From Oscheius dolichura (taxonomy: Eukaryota; Nematoda; Chromadorea; Rhabditida; Rhabditidae), in contig OW051495.1 of NCBI GenBank assembly GCA_932521035.1, positions 6,448,001-6,512,000 of the forward strand: 64,000 nucleotides of DNA, read 5' to 3'. The notes beneath the pieces are model-generated. The model searched no databases and was not told the DNA's origin. It saw nothing but the letters and a program-made list of their open reading frames with translations. Both the position numbers and the translations under genes were made by a program. The first letter of the stretch is position 1. Every line of letters begins with the position of its first letter. Below are positions 22,420-34,868 of this stretch, piece after piece.

Positions 22420-25400
22420 ATGGACAGTATGGCCAAGTATCTGATGTGCAAGTGGAAGAAGAACAAGGTGGGCAAGGACCCGGACGAGGTCTGGAGCAAT
22501 CTGTACCGGGAGAAGGAGAAGAACTCTATGTATCGATGGGTGGCTGGTAGGGATGACATTTTAGAATAGGAGAGAAACCGCGTTTCAGCCGGAGAATTGG
22601 CCAAAATTTATGAGACTCAAGGAGAGGACGGGATCCTGACGTTTGCCGATGATAAACTCGTCCCTAACTTTTATGAAGACGGCTCGAGAGAGATCAATTT
22701 CGAGGATTTCTGCAAATGGAAGAGACAACAGGTGGGTGGGATACAAATTAAGAATTAGGAAACTGATTAGGTCTTGGATTTCGGCCTAGAAGAGGACGAC
22801 TCCGCTCAGTTTAAAAGCCGCTTCCTTCAACACACAGCCTTGTGGAGGTTGAACAAGAGAGGAGTCGACGGGGAAAACCTCGTCCATCTGCTTTTGAAAG
22901 GGTAAGTTCTCCTCCCTAAAATGATAATAATCCTATTTCTAGAGAGGATGAAGTGCACCATGAAATTGCCCGTATCCTGATCAAGAACTATCCCGGCCTG
23001 GCCGGCGACATCTGCCTGTCCAACGATTTTTTCGGTCAGTTCAAAATACATTCCTCGAGTCTAACCCGGCCCAGGTCAATCTGCCCTACATCTGGCCATT
23101 GTCAACAACGACTACGAAACGTGTGAGCTGCTCCTCAAATGCGGGGCAGACGTCAACGCCAGGGCCAGTGGCGACTTCTTCATGCCGACGGATGCCAAGC
23201 GAGGGGTCAGGCTGACCGACTATGAAGGTATGTTTAATTCTTTGTTGCTCCAAATAATAAGTAAACAATATAGGCTGGGCATATTATGGAGAGTATCCCC
23301 TGGCCTTCGCCGCTTGCTTCGGGAGCAAGGACATCTACGACCTGTTGCTGGACTACGGGGCAGATCCCAACCTCAAGGACACCTTCGGGAATACCATCCT
23401 CCACATCTGTGTCATCAGTCAGAGTAATGTGGGTTACTGTAGCCGAGAGATCGTCATGGGACCTTTTCCAGAGTATGTATTCATATGCTGTCCAGCACTG
23501 GCTTCGGGAGGCCGATCCGAATCTCTCGAACAACAACGGCTTCACCCCGTTGACATTGGCCGCCCGGTTGGGACGAAAGACCATCTTCTACGAGATGCTG
23601 GAATTGTCAAAGGTCGAGTATTGGCGATTCTACAACGTGGCCTGCTCGGCCTATCCGATGACGGCGGTGGACACTGTCCAGAACGATGGGTCATTTAGTA
23701 GGCACCTTGGGAGAGTAGATGACTGGATTCAGATTACGAGTCAGCTGTGCAAACGGTGGTCAACGGGAAGACGGAGTCTCACTTGGATATGATTGGCAGT
23801 GAAGTCATCCAGCGTCTAATGATGGACAAATGGGAAGCCTTCGCCCGGGTTAGACCTTTAATTATTTAAAAAAATGGGAATATTCAGTGGGGATTGATCA
23901 AGAGGATGATTATTCTGGTGGTGCACTGTATCTCGGTCTCTGTGGCTGCCGGCCTTCGACCGACAGAACTGGACAGGCTCTATTTCAACCGAGCTTACGC
24001 ATCGTACCACCAGACGAACGAGAAATCGCCGGAAGAATTGCAACATCTGGGCCCACGGGTGGATGACTGGGTAACCTGCCTCCTCCCCCTCTCTTACCAA
24101 CCGGTTGTTTCAGTTCCGGCTGGCCTTCGAGGTGTTCAGCTATGCCATAGCAATAGTCTTCTGGTACCAGCAGTACATGGAAGTCAGGGCACAGGGAATC
24201 TGGTCATTTGTCATGAACATGGTGGGCATTGCTCTCTCGAGACACTATGCCTCAATCACAGAGGTCAACGCCTGCCCGTGTCCTGTATGCCGTCTCCTGT
24301 GGACTGATCCTCTTCTGTCTCCCGCTTCGTCTCTTCCGATGGACAGAGGCCGAGGAGGTGCTGATCGTCATCATTGTGCCGGCCACCTATGCCTACTGGC
24401 TCTTCTTCTGCCGGTAGTGTCTATCCCCCATCCTCCCTAACCTTTTTCTCTTCCCAGAACCTTCAAACTGACGGGACCCTTCGTCCAGATGATCTACAGT
24501 ATGATTATCGGCGACCTCTTCAAGTTCATCCTCATTTCGTCGATATTCATGTTTCCCTTCGCCATCGGTAGTTTTCCCCTCGAGGTCCTACAGTACCCAC
24601 TCTTCAGTGTTCACCTTCCTCGGCCAAGACATCCCCGCCAAGCAGAAGCTGTCGGAAGTGTTGAAGGAGAAGATCCCTGGCATCACCGACCCCGAAGAAT
24701 TCTATGGCTGTAAAATCGAGGGCTACACAATATTCACGTACCAGGACACCTTCGAGACGCTTGTCAGCTTGTTCCGAGCCAGTTTGGGAGGATATGACGT
24801 GGGTTGGTCGCTCTCTCCCGGATAGGGCCCTTTCAGTACGAGGAGCTCTCCTGTACCAACTACGAGCTGGCCACGAAGCTGCTCTTCGTCGTGTACATGT
24901 TGTGTATGCCCGTGGTCATGATAAACATCCTCATCGCTATGATGGGTAAGGAGTTTTCGTATTGATAACACATAGAGTGTAGGTAACACGTACACGACTG
25001 TAATCGAGAGGGCCGAGAAGGCCTGGCGACAGCAGTATGCCCAGATTGTGTTGAACCTGGAACGGTCGCTGGATAGGAATGTTCTGATGAATCATATGAT
25101 CGGGTACACCATCAAACTGACGGACACGTTCGTTTCTATCTTTTCGTCTTATTGTAAGGGATTTAGAAGCGATGCCCGTGGATTGATGGTAATGAAGAGG
25201 ACACGGACAACCAAGAAGCAGGAGAGGATCACGGCACTGAGCAATTGGCAGACCATCGGGGGCAAGGTGAGCACAGCCTTCTCTAGAGAAATTGGACGGA
25301 AATCAATGGCCGGGGGGAACTTTCCCATGTAGCGGAATTCAATTAGCCGGGGTTTTATTATTCGGGGGCTGACTGAAAATGTTTCAGGTTGTAAAACTGG

Positions 25401-25907
25401 TGAATAAACTCGGGGTGGAGTACTGTAAGAAGCTTCTCCACGGCTATGCCCAGATAGACAAACTGGTGGAGGACGCGATAGAGCGACGGCCGCCGACCCG
25501 GGCACAGTGGCCACAGGTATGGAAAGCCGAGGTGGGTGGACACGGAGACCCGAGGACAATCTTCTTTAGGATGAGAATGTCGAACTCGTGCCGAATTACG
25601 CCTTTCTGCAACCGCCGAAGATTGGAGGATCGGAGAGCGGGGAGACCAGTTCGCGGTCGGATGTGGCTCAGCTGGATGTCCAGGGACTGGCAACCGTCGT
25701 CCGTTCGCCGACTCACTTGGTAGGTAGCGCCCCCTCGACATCTTCTCATCTCACGGTTAGTCGTGTCTGTCCCCCAGAATTGTCCATCCATCCGGGATAT
25801 TCCAGGTCCGGCCGGGACATGTCACCTTCCACGAGCATTTCCAAGTCAGCAACCTCCCCAACATGCCCACCGCCACTCCCATCAAGTCCAAGATTCCCAA
25901 AAAATAA
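22420..25907 (+). CDS. TRPV cation channel (OSM-9/OCR type)
   Basis: A multi-exon gene starting [16 protein letters not shown], its ATG 4 nt after ctttccag (likely trans-spliced). In order: an N-terminal domain; ankyrin repeats ([20 protein letters not shown], then [38 protein letters not shown]); a pre-TM linker; TM1-TM4; TM5 ([15 protein letters not shown]); a pore region with [11 protein letters not shown] and [18 protein letters not shown]6 ending [17 protein letters not shown]; and a TRP-domain helix ([18 protein letters not shown]). The C-terminus ends [13 protein letters not shown]. In nematodes such channels act in cilia of sensory neurons in osmotic, mechanical and chemical sensing. 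Its stop codon overlaps its own AATAAA (25903-25908), and the gene converges on the TTR-like gene 20 bp away. Confidence 0.95.
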
Positions 25908-25908
25908 A
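25903..25908 (+). terminator. Poly(A) signal overlapping the TRPV stop codon
   Basis: AATAAA overlaps the TAA stop at 25905-25907, so the 3' UTR must be only a few tens of bases and must run into the convergent gene. Confidence 0.55.
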
Positions 25909-25927
25909 TACATTTTATTTATTTACA

Positions 25928-26437
25928 TCAGTTGACACAATCGACGGAATCGGACGAGAAACGGCCGTTGAGGTCGATCGAGCCCATCTCAGCCGTCAGG
26001 AGTGGCACCTGGGAGTAACTGATAAAATTGCGGGGAATCTCAATTTCCGACTTCTTTAAACACGGCTGAAATAGTTGTTTTAGTTTCAATTGAAAGGGGA
26101 AACAGTCACCCCGTTGTAGTTACATCGGTGGTAGATGTACAGCCGAGGGTCGATGTTGGTGAACTCTCGCTTGTGGCCGGAGAGCATGAATAATCCCATC
26201 GGGTTACTGTAGCTTACGGCCATCTGATGGTCAAAGAAGATCTCCGTATCGTATAGCTTGACCCTGACTCCCGGTGAGGGAAATCCGTTGCACATGAGGC
26301 GACCTCTCACCTGTAGGGGATTAGAGCTATTCTCTCCTATCTACACTCACCGCAACGGATTGCATCCGACCCAGACCGAAGAGAGCATTTGCAGTAGGAA
26401 AAAGGAGAAGAAGAAGGAGAGGAATTACTGTAGCCAT
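25928..26437 (-). CDS. Transthyretin-like (TTR) secreted protein
   Basis: Exons 26351-26437, 26110-26310 and 25928-26065 give 141 residues. A signal peptide (MATVIPLLLLLLFPTANA) is followed by the nematode TTR-like domain: VRGRLMCNGFPSPGVRVKLY, then FMLSGHKREFTNIDP, LYIYHRCNY and a final Cys exon beginning PCLKKSEIEIP. Families of these beta-sandwich proteins are secreted and serve in signalling, engulfment or extracellular binding. They are almost confined to nematodes, which supports the host assignment. Two minus-strand AATAAA motifs lie just after the stop (25914-25919 and 25918-25923), within the spacer shared with the TRPV gene. Confidence 0.93.
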
Positions 26438-26747
26438 TTGGAGAACTCGGAGAAAAATCAGAAGAGGAGGAGCAGACCGAATGAGGCATGAGGCGTCTAT
26501 TTATGTCTGTATTTTTCGCCCTCATTTCTTATGAGGCGGAGGGAACAAGTTTGTCGAATTTGGAGGGTCACAAGGAAATGTGATCTGACTCACCCCGCCT
26601 AAACACACAATTTACGGATTACAGTGGCTACTTTTTCAAATAATAGACGACCTCGAAAACCTTAACCTCGAAAACCGAAACAATTTCATAACAAAAAGAA
26701 CAACAATAGAGAATAACAAGGTGCAAAATCAACAATTGTATAACAAA

Positions 26748-29700
26748 CTATAGCAGAGCATTTTTAACCCATTGAATGATAGCCGCATTTTCTGTCATAG
26801 CTTCTTCAAACGGTGTCCAACTTTTCTCTAGTTCTTGTGAAAGTTCCTCGATTACTGAATCCAAGTTTACAGGGGTATCACTACTCCATAAGGTGGCACG
26901 ATGAATTTTGATGGCGGACGCTAAGTAGGCTTGGACAAGATCGTACTCTTTTCGTGTTTTCAATTTCTATAATGAATGTATAAGAAAAGTAGAAAGTATC
27001 ACTAGACCTCGAGAAGCATTCTAAAGAACTGGCCAAGTACTTCGGCAGGTAAACTGCGTAGCTGAAAATCTATTGCAGAGAGAGACATTGTCTTTAGTTG
27101 CTCAAATGCAGAAAGAAACTCTGGTGTTGTTCGAGCTCTAAAGTGACTTATAAGAGGAAAAAAGTGCATCTTACTTTCTAAGCGATGAACTAAATGAGCT
27201 TTCTAATTCTAAAAGGCTTCGTTTCGCTTGGATGCTCTTCCTGTCTTCATCGCCTTCTTCCTTTGGCGTTTCAAATTCAAATCCATCCAAGGTAGCTGCC
27301 GCTGTTAAAAAAAATGGTGCCTAAAAATATTCGCAAATATGTTATAAAATATGTTTTACCTGTTTTGGCTTCCTAGGAGCTTCCTTTGGCTTATTTCTTT
27401 CTTTTATAAGAGCTAAATCGGGTAAATTCGCCCAACGTGAAGGAGGCAATCCTGAATAAGTAACTAATTCTTCATCGATATCGCATTCTTCGTCCATATC
27501 TTCGTCATCATCTGGTAGATCAAGTTGCGCAAGCTGAATATCAATAAATCACACCAGGTAATTGCAATTTTTACGTTGTAGTCATTGTTGATAGCAAAAT
27601 CCCAAGACGGAGTGAAATCTATAGGAAGCGGTTTAATATTTAACTGGGCAAGGAGCAGCTTTTTGTTAACCCAGATTTCAATGGACCTCTCTCCCTAGAA
27701 CAGAATAAAATAGGTTTATAGAACAAATATACCTCGTGGACTGTGGCTAAATATTGTCCTGTTTCGTTGAAGCACATTCCAATACAAGGCTTTGAAAATA
27801 ATAATACATCAATCAAATTAGATGTCGGAAGATCCCATACCTACCAAATAATCTTTAAAAACATGGCAAGAAATGGTGATACCCGTATGAAACAGCTATT
27901 ATCTGCAGTAAGAAGCCATTTGCCATCACTTGAGAATGTGATTGCGTTCAGTTCCTTACCAACTTGCTTGAAGGATCGGACAACTCTTCGGCAAAGGACA
28001 TCAACAATCGCTACAGACGGACCTGAATGAAAGAATAACAAATTTTTAAAGCAATGGTAACCTTCCGAATCCAAACATTTTAAAGCTATCAAACTGCTAA
28101 CAGGAGACTGAGCACAGCCGTGAATTTGTAACCGAGTCCGCATAGTTGTGGTGCATTTGCCTTTTCTTATCTAGAAAACAATGAGGTAAAAATATAAATA
28201 AAGAGCTTGCCTCCCAAAACTTGAGCTCTCCTGCTGTGCTGCCACTTATTAACTCACTACCACGTATGTCAACAGAAAGGGCTGTAATGACTGCTATATG
28301 AGCTTTCCCAACTTTTTTCTCTTTTCCATTCTCATTTGTTGTCTCTTCTCCAAAGGACTTAACTAATCTACCACTTTGTATGTTGAACTGATCCAGATGT
28401 CCTAAAGTACGTATTGGACAGGTTCTAAACGTGGTTACCGGTCGAATAACCTATGAATGCAAAGTTTCCACATGTGGACACACATGCCGCCGTTGCAATT
28501 GCATGGAACATAGATGAATCCGTTTTGAAACGGGGATGCACCAACTAAGGAATTATGTTTGATATCAATAGACGGATTTACCTTATGTTTACCCATTTTA
28601 GCTTTTTTAGATGTCCACGTTGATACAATAAGCGAATTATTATGTCTACATAAAATATTGTCCCATGCAGCCTCACGACTAAATCCAATTGAAATATCTA
28701 CAACGGGATCGATTTTTATTGTATCAAGATCACGGTGCTTTTTCTTTGCTTCTGCCCTAAAGAGAGAAAAAAAATGAAATTCTTGAAAGTAAAACGTTGC
28801 CTGGACATAACACCTGCATCTCCTAGTTTTACTCTCATAGCATTAAATAGAATTGAATGTTTTCTAATCGACCCGTCTAAACTTGCAGTAATAATCTACA
28901 ACGAGTATTTTATAGATGCAAGGAAAACATGGAAAACCTCTGATTTCGTGGCAAACGTAACGGCACTAGCTGGTGCTGAATGGCCTTCTAAAATATTAAG
29001 TTGCCTCGGTATTGCATCGCCAGAATCCAAAATCCAAACTCTAATTGAATTATCTGCAGAGGTTGAAACCTAAAATGGCAATTCAATTGTTAGAACCGCT
29101 AGGAATACCATCACAGGCTCTCGTGGGAAGAAGTAAAGTCTTGTTACCGGTCCTTTGTGCACATCACTAATTTTTCCGACAAGTTCTTGTTTATCCAGAT
29201 CCCAAACAGCAATGTGCCCATCGATATCTGCTGTTGTCATGAAAGGTAAGCCATCTGTTCTGAAATATCTTGGTTGAAACATTTTATAATTCCTTGCCTG
29301 AATCCAATTGCGGAAACTGCTTTATCATGGCGAAATTCTACAAGTTGCTCGTCGGTTTTGATATTGTGGAGAATTATAGCGCCATTTGAAACTCCTAAGG
29401 CAACAATGTCAGCGACGGGGGTTTGTTCCAATACATCAATGGATCCATCAGCCACTGAAAAGGGAAATAATAAAAGAAAAACAAAAAATTAACTAACATT
29501 TCTCGAAAATATGTATTACTTTTCCAGTTCGGACATTTACAATTTTTAGAGACCCTTTTGAGGAGCCAAGAACAACCTGAACGAAGAAGAACTATAGCAA
29601 ACATAAGAATTACTTTGTTTATATATGTGGCTGGATGGAGTATCGACGTAACTTGAAATGTTGGTATTCCTTCTAGATGCAGCGTCTCTTCTCCACTTTC

Positions 29701-30170
29701 AATATCAATAACTCGAAGTCCGTGGTCGAAATCAATAATGATCTGGAAACAATGACCACAAAAACTGACAAATGATACCAATTGATCTCCCAAAGCAAGC
29801 ATGTGTTTTACGGAGCATTTTAGTGGTATTTTCCGATCAACATTTCTGCAAAAGGTGAAAGTATAGATAGCTTCTCCGGCAGCAGCATATACTCGCTCAT
29901 TTGCCTCGCTAAAAAATAAATAAACGAAAACAAAAAAGACAACCTGCTTTTAACAGCAACTGCAGTTATGTCAGCCGGCAGACAGTCGGAAGTAGTAATT
30001 AATCGCAGTCTTCCTGCATTGTATTCTGATAGTGTATTGTTGATCGGACAGTATAGTGAAACATAGGGCCTCTTTCTTCCTGTGTTATTAAAAAAGACAG
30101 GCTTGACTGCGGTTGTATGAACACCCAGTGCTTTGTAAGGACCAAACAGGAAACTGGGCTTCTTTTTCAT
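26748..30170 (-). CDS. UTP21/WDR36, small-subunit processome WD-repeat protein
   Basis: A long gene of many short exons. The start MKKKPSFLFGPYKALGVHT follows a ttttag site by 6 nt (GCTGTG then ATG). WD repeats are visible throughout, for example FMTTADIDGHIAVWDLDK, NGAIILHNIKTDEQLVEF and AITFSSDGKWLLTADNS. The later part has the acidic linker LDLPDDDEDMDEE and SGLPPSRWANLPDLALIKER, typical of Utp21. The C-terminal helical region (LVQAYLASAIKIH) ends at 26748. The protein is part of the UTP-B complex that binds nascent pre-rRNA in the nucleolus and is essential for 18S rRNA maturation. The exon count is not fixed in detail. It is divergent from the Smad gene, 500 bp apart. Confidence 0.9.
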
Positions 30171-30669
30171 CACAGCCTAAAATTTTGGATGTTTCTGAAA
30201 TAGTTGAGATAAAAAAGCACATGCATCTTGTTTATATGAGCTAAACACAAATATTATATTCTTTCTGTCTCCAAAAGTTTAGTAAATATATCAAAACCCA
30301 ATAAAACCGAAAAATATAAATTGAATTGAAATATACAGTAATTTCGGCCGTCAAACATTATGAAATGTTCAACACGTCCCTTCGTTTTGGGTCGCACGAG
30401 TGTCACCGGGTACATCCGTAGATTGCACTTTGAATAGCACCTGGAGCACCTGACTTCTTCCCACCCTTTCCAGGGTATAATTAATCCCTTCTGTTGTTAT
30501 CGATCCCCCACCACGTCGTCCTATCAACCCGCCCACCCGCCTCATACCCAGGACATTTGTCTGCCAGATCTCTATCATATTGTTTTGCTTGTTTATATCG
30601 ACCAGTTTCTATAAAAACAAGGTTCAGGCTCGCTAGAATGCAAGCGTAGAACACATGTCCAGAAGAATA

Positions 30670-32422
30670 ATGAGTGCTAAAGCACGTCAAGTCTGTAAGT
30701 GACTTTTTAGCTATGTTTTCTCTGTGTTTTTATAAACAAACGACTTATGCGATGTGATACTGATAAAATGTTTAGCCTCGTGGCTAGACGACGCCCCGAT
30801 GCCTCCCCCACTGCCTGCTTATGCCGATCCCTATAGACAGGTAACTTGTCCTTCCTCTATGGAAAAAGAATATGCTCTTTAGTTCCCTAGTACGTCCTAT
30901 GCAGACCGTGAAACGTTCAGCCCTCATTATTCGAGGCAGATCAAGGCGGAACCAGTAAGTCACGGCATAAATAAAAGGGGTACCATCCTAGGGTGCTCCG
31001 ATGATGTCTCCGAGGAGTATAATGTCGCCGTTTTCTTCTACAGGCAGCCTTACCCCACGCCCCGGCCTCTATTCTGGCAATTTCTGTATAAAACGCGAAG
31101 TTGACACGCCGTTTTCCACATCTACAACCCAAGATATCCACGAGAATTACGGAGCCATGAAACTAGAGGAATCGTTCGAACCTCAGTAAGTCCTGCCATC
31201 CTTATACTCTTCTTTGAAAAGATTCTTTTCCCCCTTGTTAGATTTTCAAAAGAAACTGAAAATAATGGGTGTTTTAGAATAGAAGTGCAGAGGGTACGGC
31301 AGCGGGATCTCCAGCATGTCATCGCCGAGGGGACGATAGCTTCCGAGAAAAATATCAAAACAGAAATTGGCTGGATTGAGTGCCTCTTCCACGACGAATA
31401 CGAAAAAGATCAGGTGATAACGATAGCGAGAATATCATTATTTTCCCTATTTTTAGGAACCTCGGGCAACATTCACCACGATGAACAATCACTTTATCAT
31501 CGACGGTTTGCTGACCCCCGAGAATTTCACCGACACCTCTGACCGTTTTTGTCTCGGAAAGTCCGTAATTCAAACGAATTTGACGAAACTGGTTAGAATG
31601 ATCGGTAAACAAAAGAAGGCCAAGTAGGGGGAAGGCGTTGTTTTTAGGGAAGGGAGTGGAAATAACAAGAGATGAAACAGGCAACGTCACGCTTACAAAT
31701 ATTGGTCGATCGGCTGTGTTCGTTCTTTGTCCCGATTATGCTGCGAGGGTAAGCAACAGAATATCAAAAGATTGCCAATCCGTTCTCAGAATGGCGACCC
31801 CTTCGACTCCGTCTACAAGCTGCAGTCTGCCCGGGATCGGCGAGATGTTGTCGGTTAGTTTCACTCCATTGAGTATTCGTTTCACTTCTTGGAAGTTTTC
31901 GAGTTCATCAGCAAAAGTATATATTCCGCGTATATAATCATGTGACTTCACTACTCATCCGCCGCCTTCGCGTCTATTAGCGCTGATGAGCTGCCATCAT
32001 TTCCTACAGGGATGCTATCTCATTAGTGGCATTATATTGCAGCGATACGTTTGCAGCCGGAGCGGGAAGTAGACGGCACAAAATCCAAGCGATTTCAGGG
32101 AGACAGATGCTTATTTTCGATGCCACTCGATTTGTTAACGGTCTGCAAAGCTCCACGTCGGCGCTGGATCTAGATAAGATTAACGTGGGAAAAGTCTTTT
32201 CCCCAAGCATAAATGCTCCCCTTTCAGATGTCTTGTTTCACTCGACTGTCCTTTTTAAAAGGCTTTGGGCGAAATTATCCTGCTCGACCGGATATCACCA
32301 ACTGTCCCCTTTGGGTCGAGTTAAAAATATGTGAACCGCTCAACGATATTGACCGAGTTCGTCCCACTGCCCCTTCTATTAAACAAAATATTTCAGAAAT
32401 TCCACCAAATTTATCCGTCTGA
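30670..32422 (+). CDS. Smad4/DAF-3-like protein with MH2 but no MH1 domain
   Basis: Phase-consistent exons from MSAKARQV to a stop at 32422. The first about 130 residues are a linker rich in Pro and Ser-Pro/Thr-Pro sites (MSPRSIMSPF, SLTPRPG) with several psi-K-x-E motifs (IKAE, IKRE). The MH2 domain follows: IGWIECLFHDEYE, FIIDGLLTPENF, DRFCLGK, IGKGVEIT, SAVFVLCPDYAAR, VVFEFISKSIYS, and near the end LSFLKGFGRNYPARP then CPLWVELKICEPLNDID. The G(W/F)G-x-x-Y-x-R and C-x-x-W-(I/V)-E blocks fit the Co-Smad class. Smads carry TGF-beta/dauer signals to the nucleus. No DNA-binding MH1 domain is encoded between the start and the linker. An extra 70-residue stretch sits in the MH2 middle, as in Co-Smads. 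Confidence 0.85.
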
Positions 32423-33035
32423 GGCTATGTGAACAAGCTTTCCTTTGGTTGTATTCTGCTAGTTTTTCTCTCCCATATGACAGAATTTGGTAGAAAGTTG
32501 CAATATCGATATTTACCCCCTTCACTATATTCACATTATCAACGAATAGTCGTCTGCCGTCTTTCCGCGCACAAAAACCTTGTCGACCTCCTCTTTAATC
32601 AGAGATTCCAACAGATCCCAGTCCTTGAAAGATCCTACCATAAAATAAAGCTATTTTTTTCTACTCTATTACAAAGAATCGCCAGACTATGCATTCATGC
32701 GACCTTTCTAAGAAAGTGTCTCCCTGAAGCCAGTTTTTCATCTCATACAACCTGTATGTGTGATCAGCTGTGCGTTTGAAGTCGGCGCCTTGCTCAACAT
32801 CTCCTTATTACAAAGCTTCAATAAGTTATTTTAGAGGGAAATAATAAAATTCTTCTTAAAATAACAAAACATAATGTACAGTAAGTTAATCTAAGTATCA
32901 TAAAAGCACTAACTACTTCATACAACCTCTTATACTGTATTAATTATATGCTACACATCACAATTTTATGGAATGTTGGAATGGTACAGCCGAATTCGCA
33001 AAAAGTCCAATGATACCTACCCTACTTCGTCTATT
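32423..33035. other. Convergent spacer between Smad and V-ATPase C
   Basis: About 600 bp, A+T-rich, holding the 3' ends of two convergent genes. The open frame at 32429-32779 is not supported by any family or splice pattern. Confidence 0.4.
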
Positions 33036-34647
33036 TTACTTCTTGTCCAAGAAATCGAGGTTCAATTTGAAGAAAACATATGGATAATACTCGTTTACTC
33101 CTAAGGACATCAACGCAGGTGAATCTTCGAATGTCTGGAACCCGTAGCATAAAAATTAAAAAAAGAAGAAGCAAACATCGATAGGACCCGCTGCTGATCC
33201 ATCCAAATGAATGTAAAGTTTATGCAGTTCCGTACGCAACTTTTTTTGAGCTCCTTTTACTGGTTCCACAACTACAGCCTGGAAGTTTACTGGAAGACCA
33301 TACCTGGAACAAAAGTTTGGATAAATTAAATATAAAAAAACCTTAAAACGGATTCGACGAATACTCTCAGTGCTTTAATGTGAATATAAGCGGCAAAAAT
33401 TTCTCCAAAATTTATCTTAAGCCATCTAAAAGTGTTTATTTGAAACAAAGACTTTAAATAATGGTTCACCTGATTAGGGGAGCGTACTGCTTCTGTTTTT
33501 CGGCAACTAATTTGTCTCGCTCGCTTTTTCCAGCTTTCAGAGACTCTTCATCATACACAAAATCACGGACAGTGAATCTTTAAAAAAGATGGATGAAATA
33601 AGTAACTCCGCAAACTTGTTTTCTCTTGCCAGTTGCTTAAACTCTTCAATAACTTTTTTAAATAGAGTAACGGAATATAAAGCATGTTCTCCTTCTTCGG
33701 TAATTAACCGACTAGATCCAGGAACAACCATGGAGGTGAACGAGCCATATCGTGCTTCCCATTCTTTTATGTTAATCCTATAATATTATTAATTGCTTCA
33801 CCACCTTTACTTAAATATAAAAACACACTAAAACTTACTTTGGAACAACAACCATTAGTGTCTGGAGATATTCGGAATTCAGAACAAAATCTTCGGCTTT
33901 TACAATGTCAGCCAGATCTTTAGTGATGAGGGATCCCCTATAAATATTTTCTTTAATGACATGATAAAATCTTACGTTGCTTTACGGTCAATTTGGGAGA
34001 GATTATTTTTTAAGTTGTTGTAAGCGAGCGATTTGGACTTCAAATCGTTATCAATTTGTGTTACTTGCTACAATTTTTCAATAATTAACAATTTACGATG
34101 CACCTACTTTTCCCATAATTTCAGTTAATACTTTGAGGGATTGCTTCAAGGGGTATTTCGCACCTTCCCATTGGAATTTAGTGACGTAGGTCTTCATATC
34201 TTCTACAACAAAAGTAATTAATAAATATACGGGGAATTTTTTAAAAAAAAACTCACTGTTTCCAATTACAAGGTTTTCATATAGTTTACTCTTGTCGTCT
34301 TCAAGTACTTCCCCAAAATATTGAACCAACTTTCGTGTCACACTAAAATGGATAGATATTTGAAGTGTTTTAATAAAATTGTAAAAATATCAACTAAAAG
34401 TACCTTTCGGCTGTGGTATCCAATTTCGTCAGGTCATCGGAAAGGCCAACAAGTTGATCTAAAGTTCCCACCTAAAATCTCACGAAAATGTTAAAAAAAT
34501 CAGGTAGCTCACCTTGAGGTCAGGAACGGTAAACTTCGAATTGGATGAGAGTTGTCCAGTTCCACGATTCAGTTTATCCCAGGCATCGCTGGTTCCTTTC
34601 TCACCGGGTACTGAGATCAGCCAATATTCCCCGGAAGAGGTGCTCAT
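33036..34647 (-). CDS. V-ATPase V1 subunit C (VHA-11 type)
   Basis: Starts [19 protein letters not shown] and continues FTVPDLK then [18 protein letters not shown], the standard N-terminus of subunit C. Later exons carry [19 protein letters not shown], the [13 protein letters not shown]-type helix, [36 protein letters not shown] and RENKF. The end [19 protein letters not shown]-stop is the conserved subunit C C-terminus. Subunit C bridges V1 and Vo and controls reversible assembly of the proton pump. The start is 3 nt after a tttatag site, and the stop of the V-ATPase c gene is only 221 bp upstream on the same strand, so it is probably the downstream gene of an operon. Confidence 0.95.
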
Positions 34648-34868
34648 CGCCTATAAATTTATTTTAATCAAACTCTATACAATTACAACAAGAATCCTCC
34701 AAAGGGTAGAGGATAATAAAAGACGTGATAAAATAAGACAAAAAAATCAGTAGGGGATACTAGAAAGGCAATCTAGCAGGAAAGGAAGAAGTAATCCTGC
34801 AATACTGCAAGGAAGTGAAGTGGAAAATATGATAAAATCAGAGTAAGAAGTCGAGCTTAAATCGAAGT
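34648..34868 (-). other. Intercistronic spacer of a probable V-ATPase operon
   Basis: 221 bp separating the stop of subunit c from the start of subunit C, same strand. It ends in tttatag directly before GCG-ATG, fitting a spliced-leader acceptor. There is no room for a typical independent promoter plus the 3' UTR of the first gene, although one is not ruled out. Confidence 0.55.
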
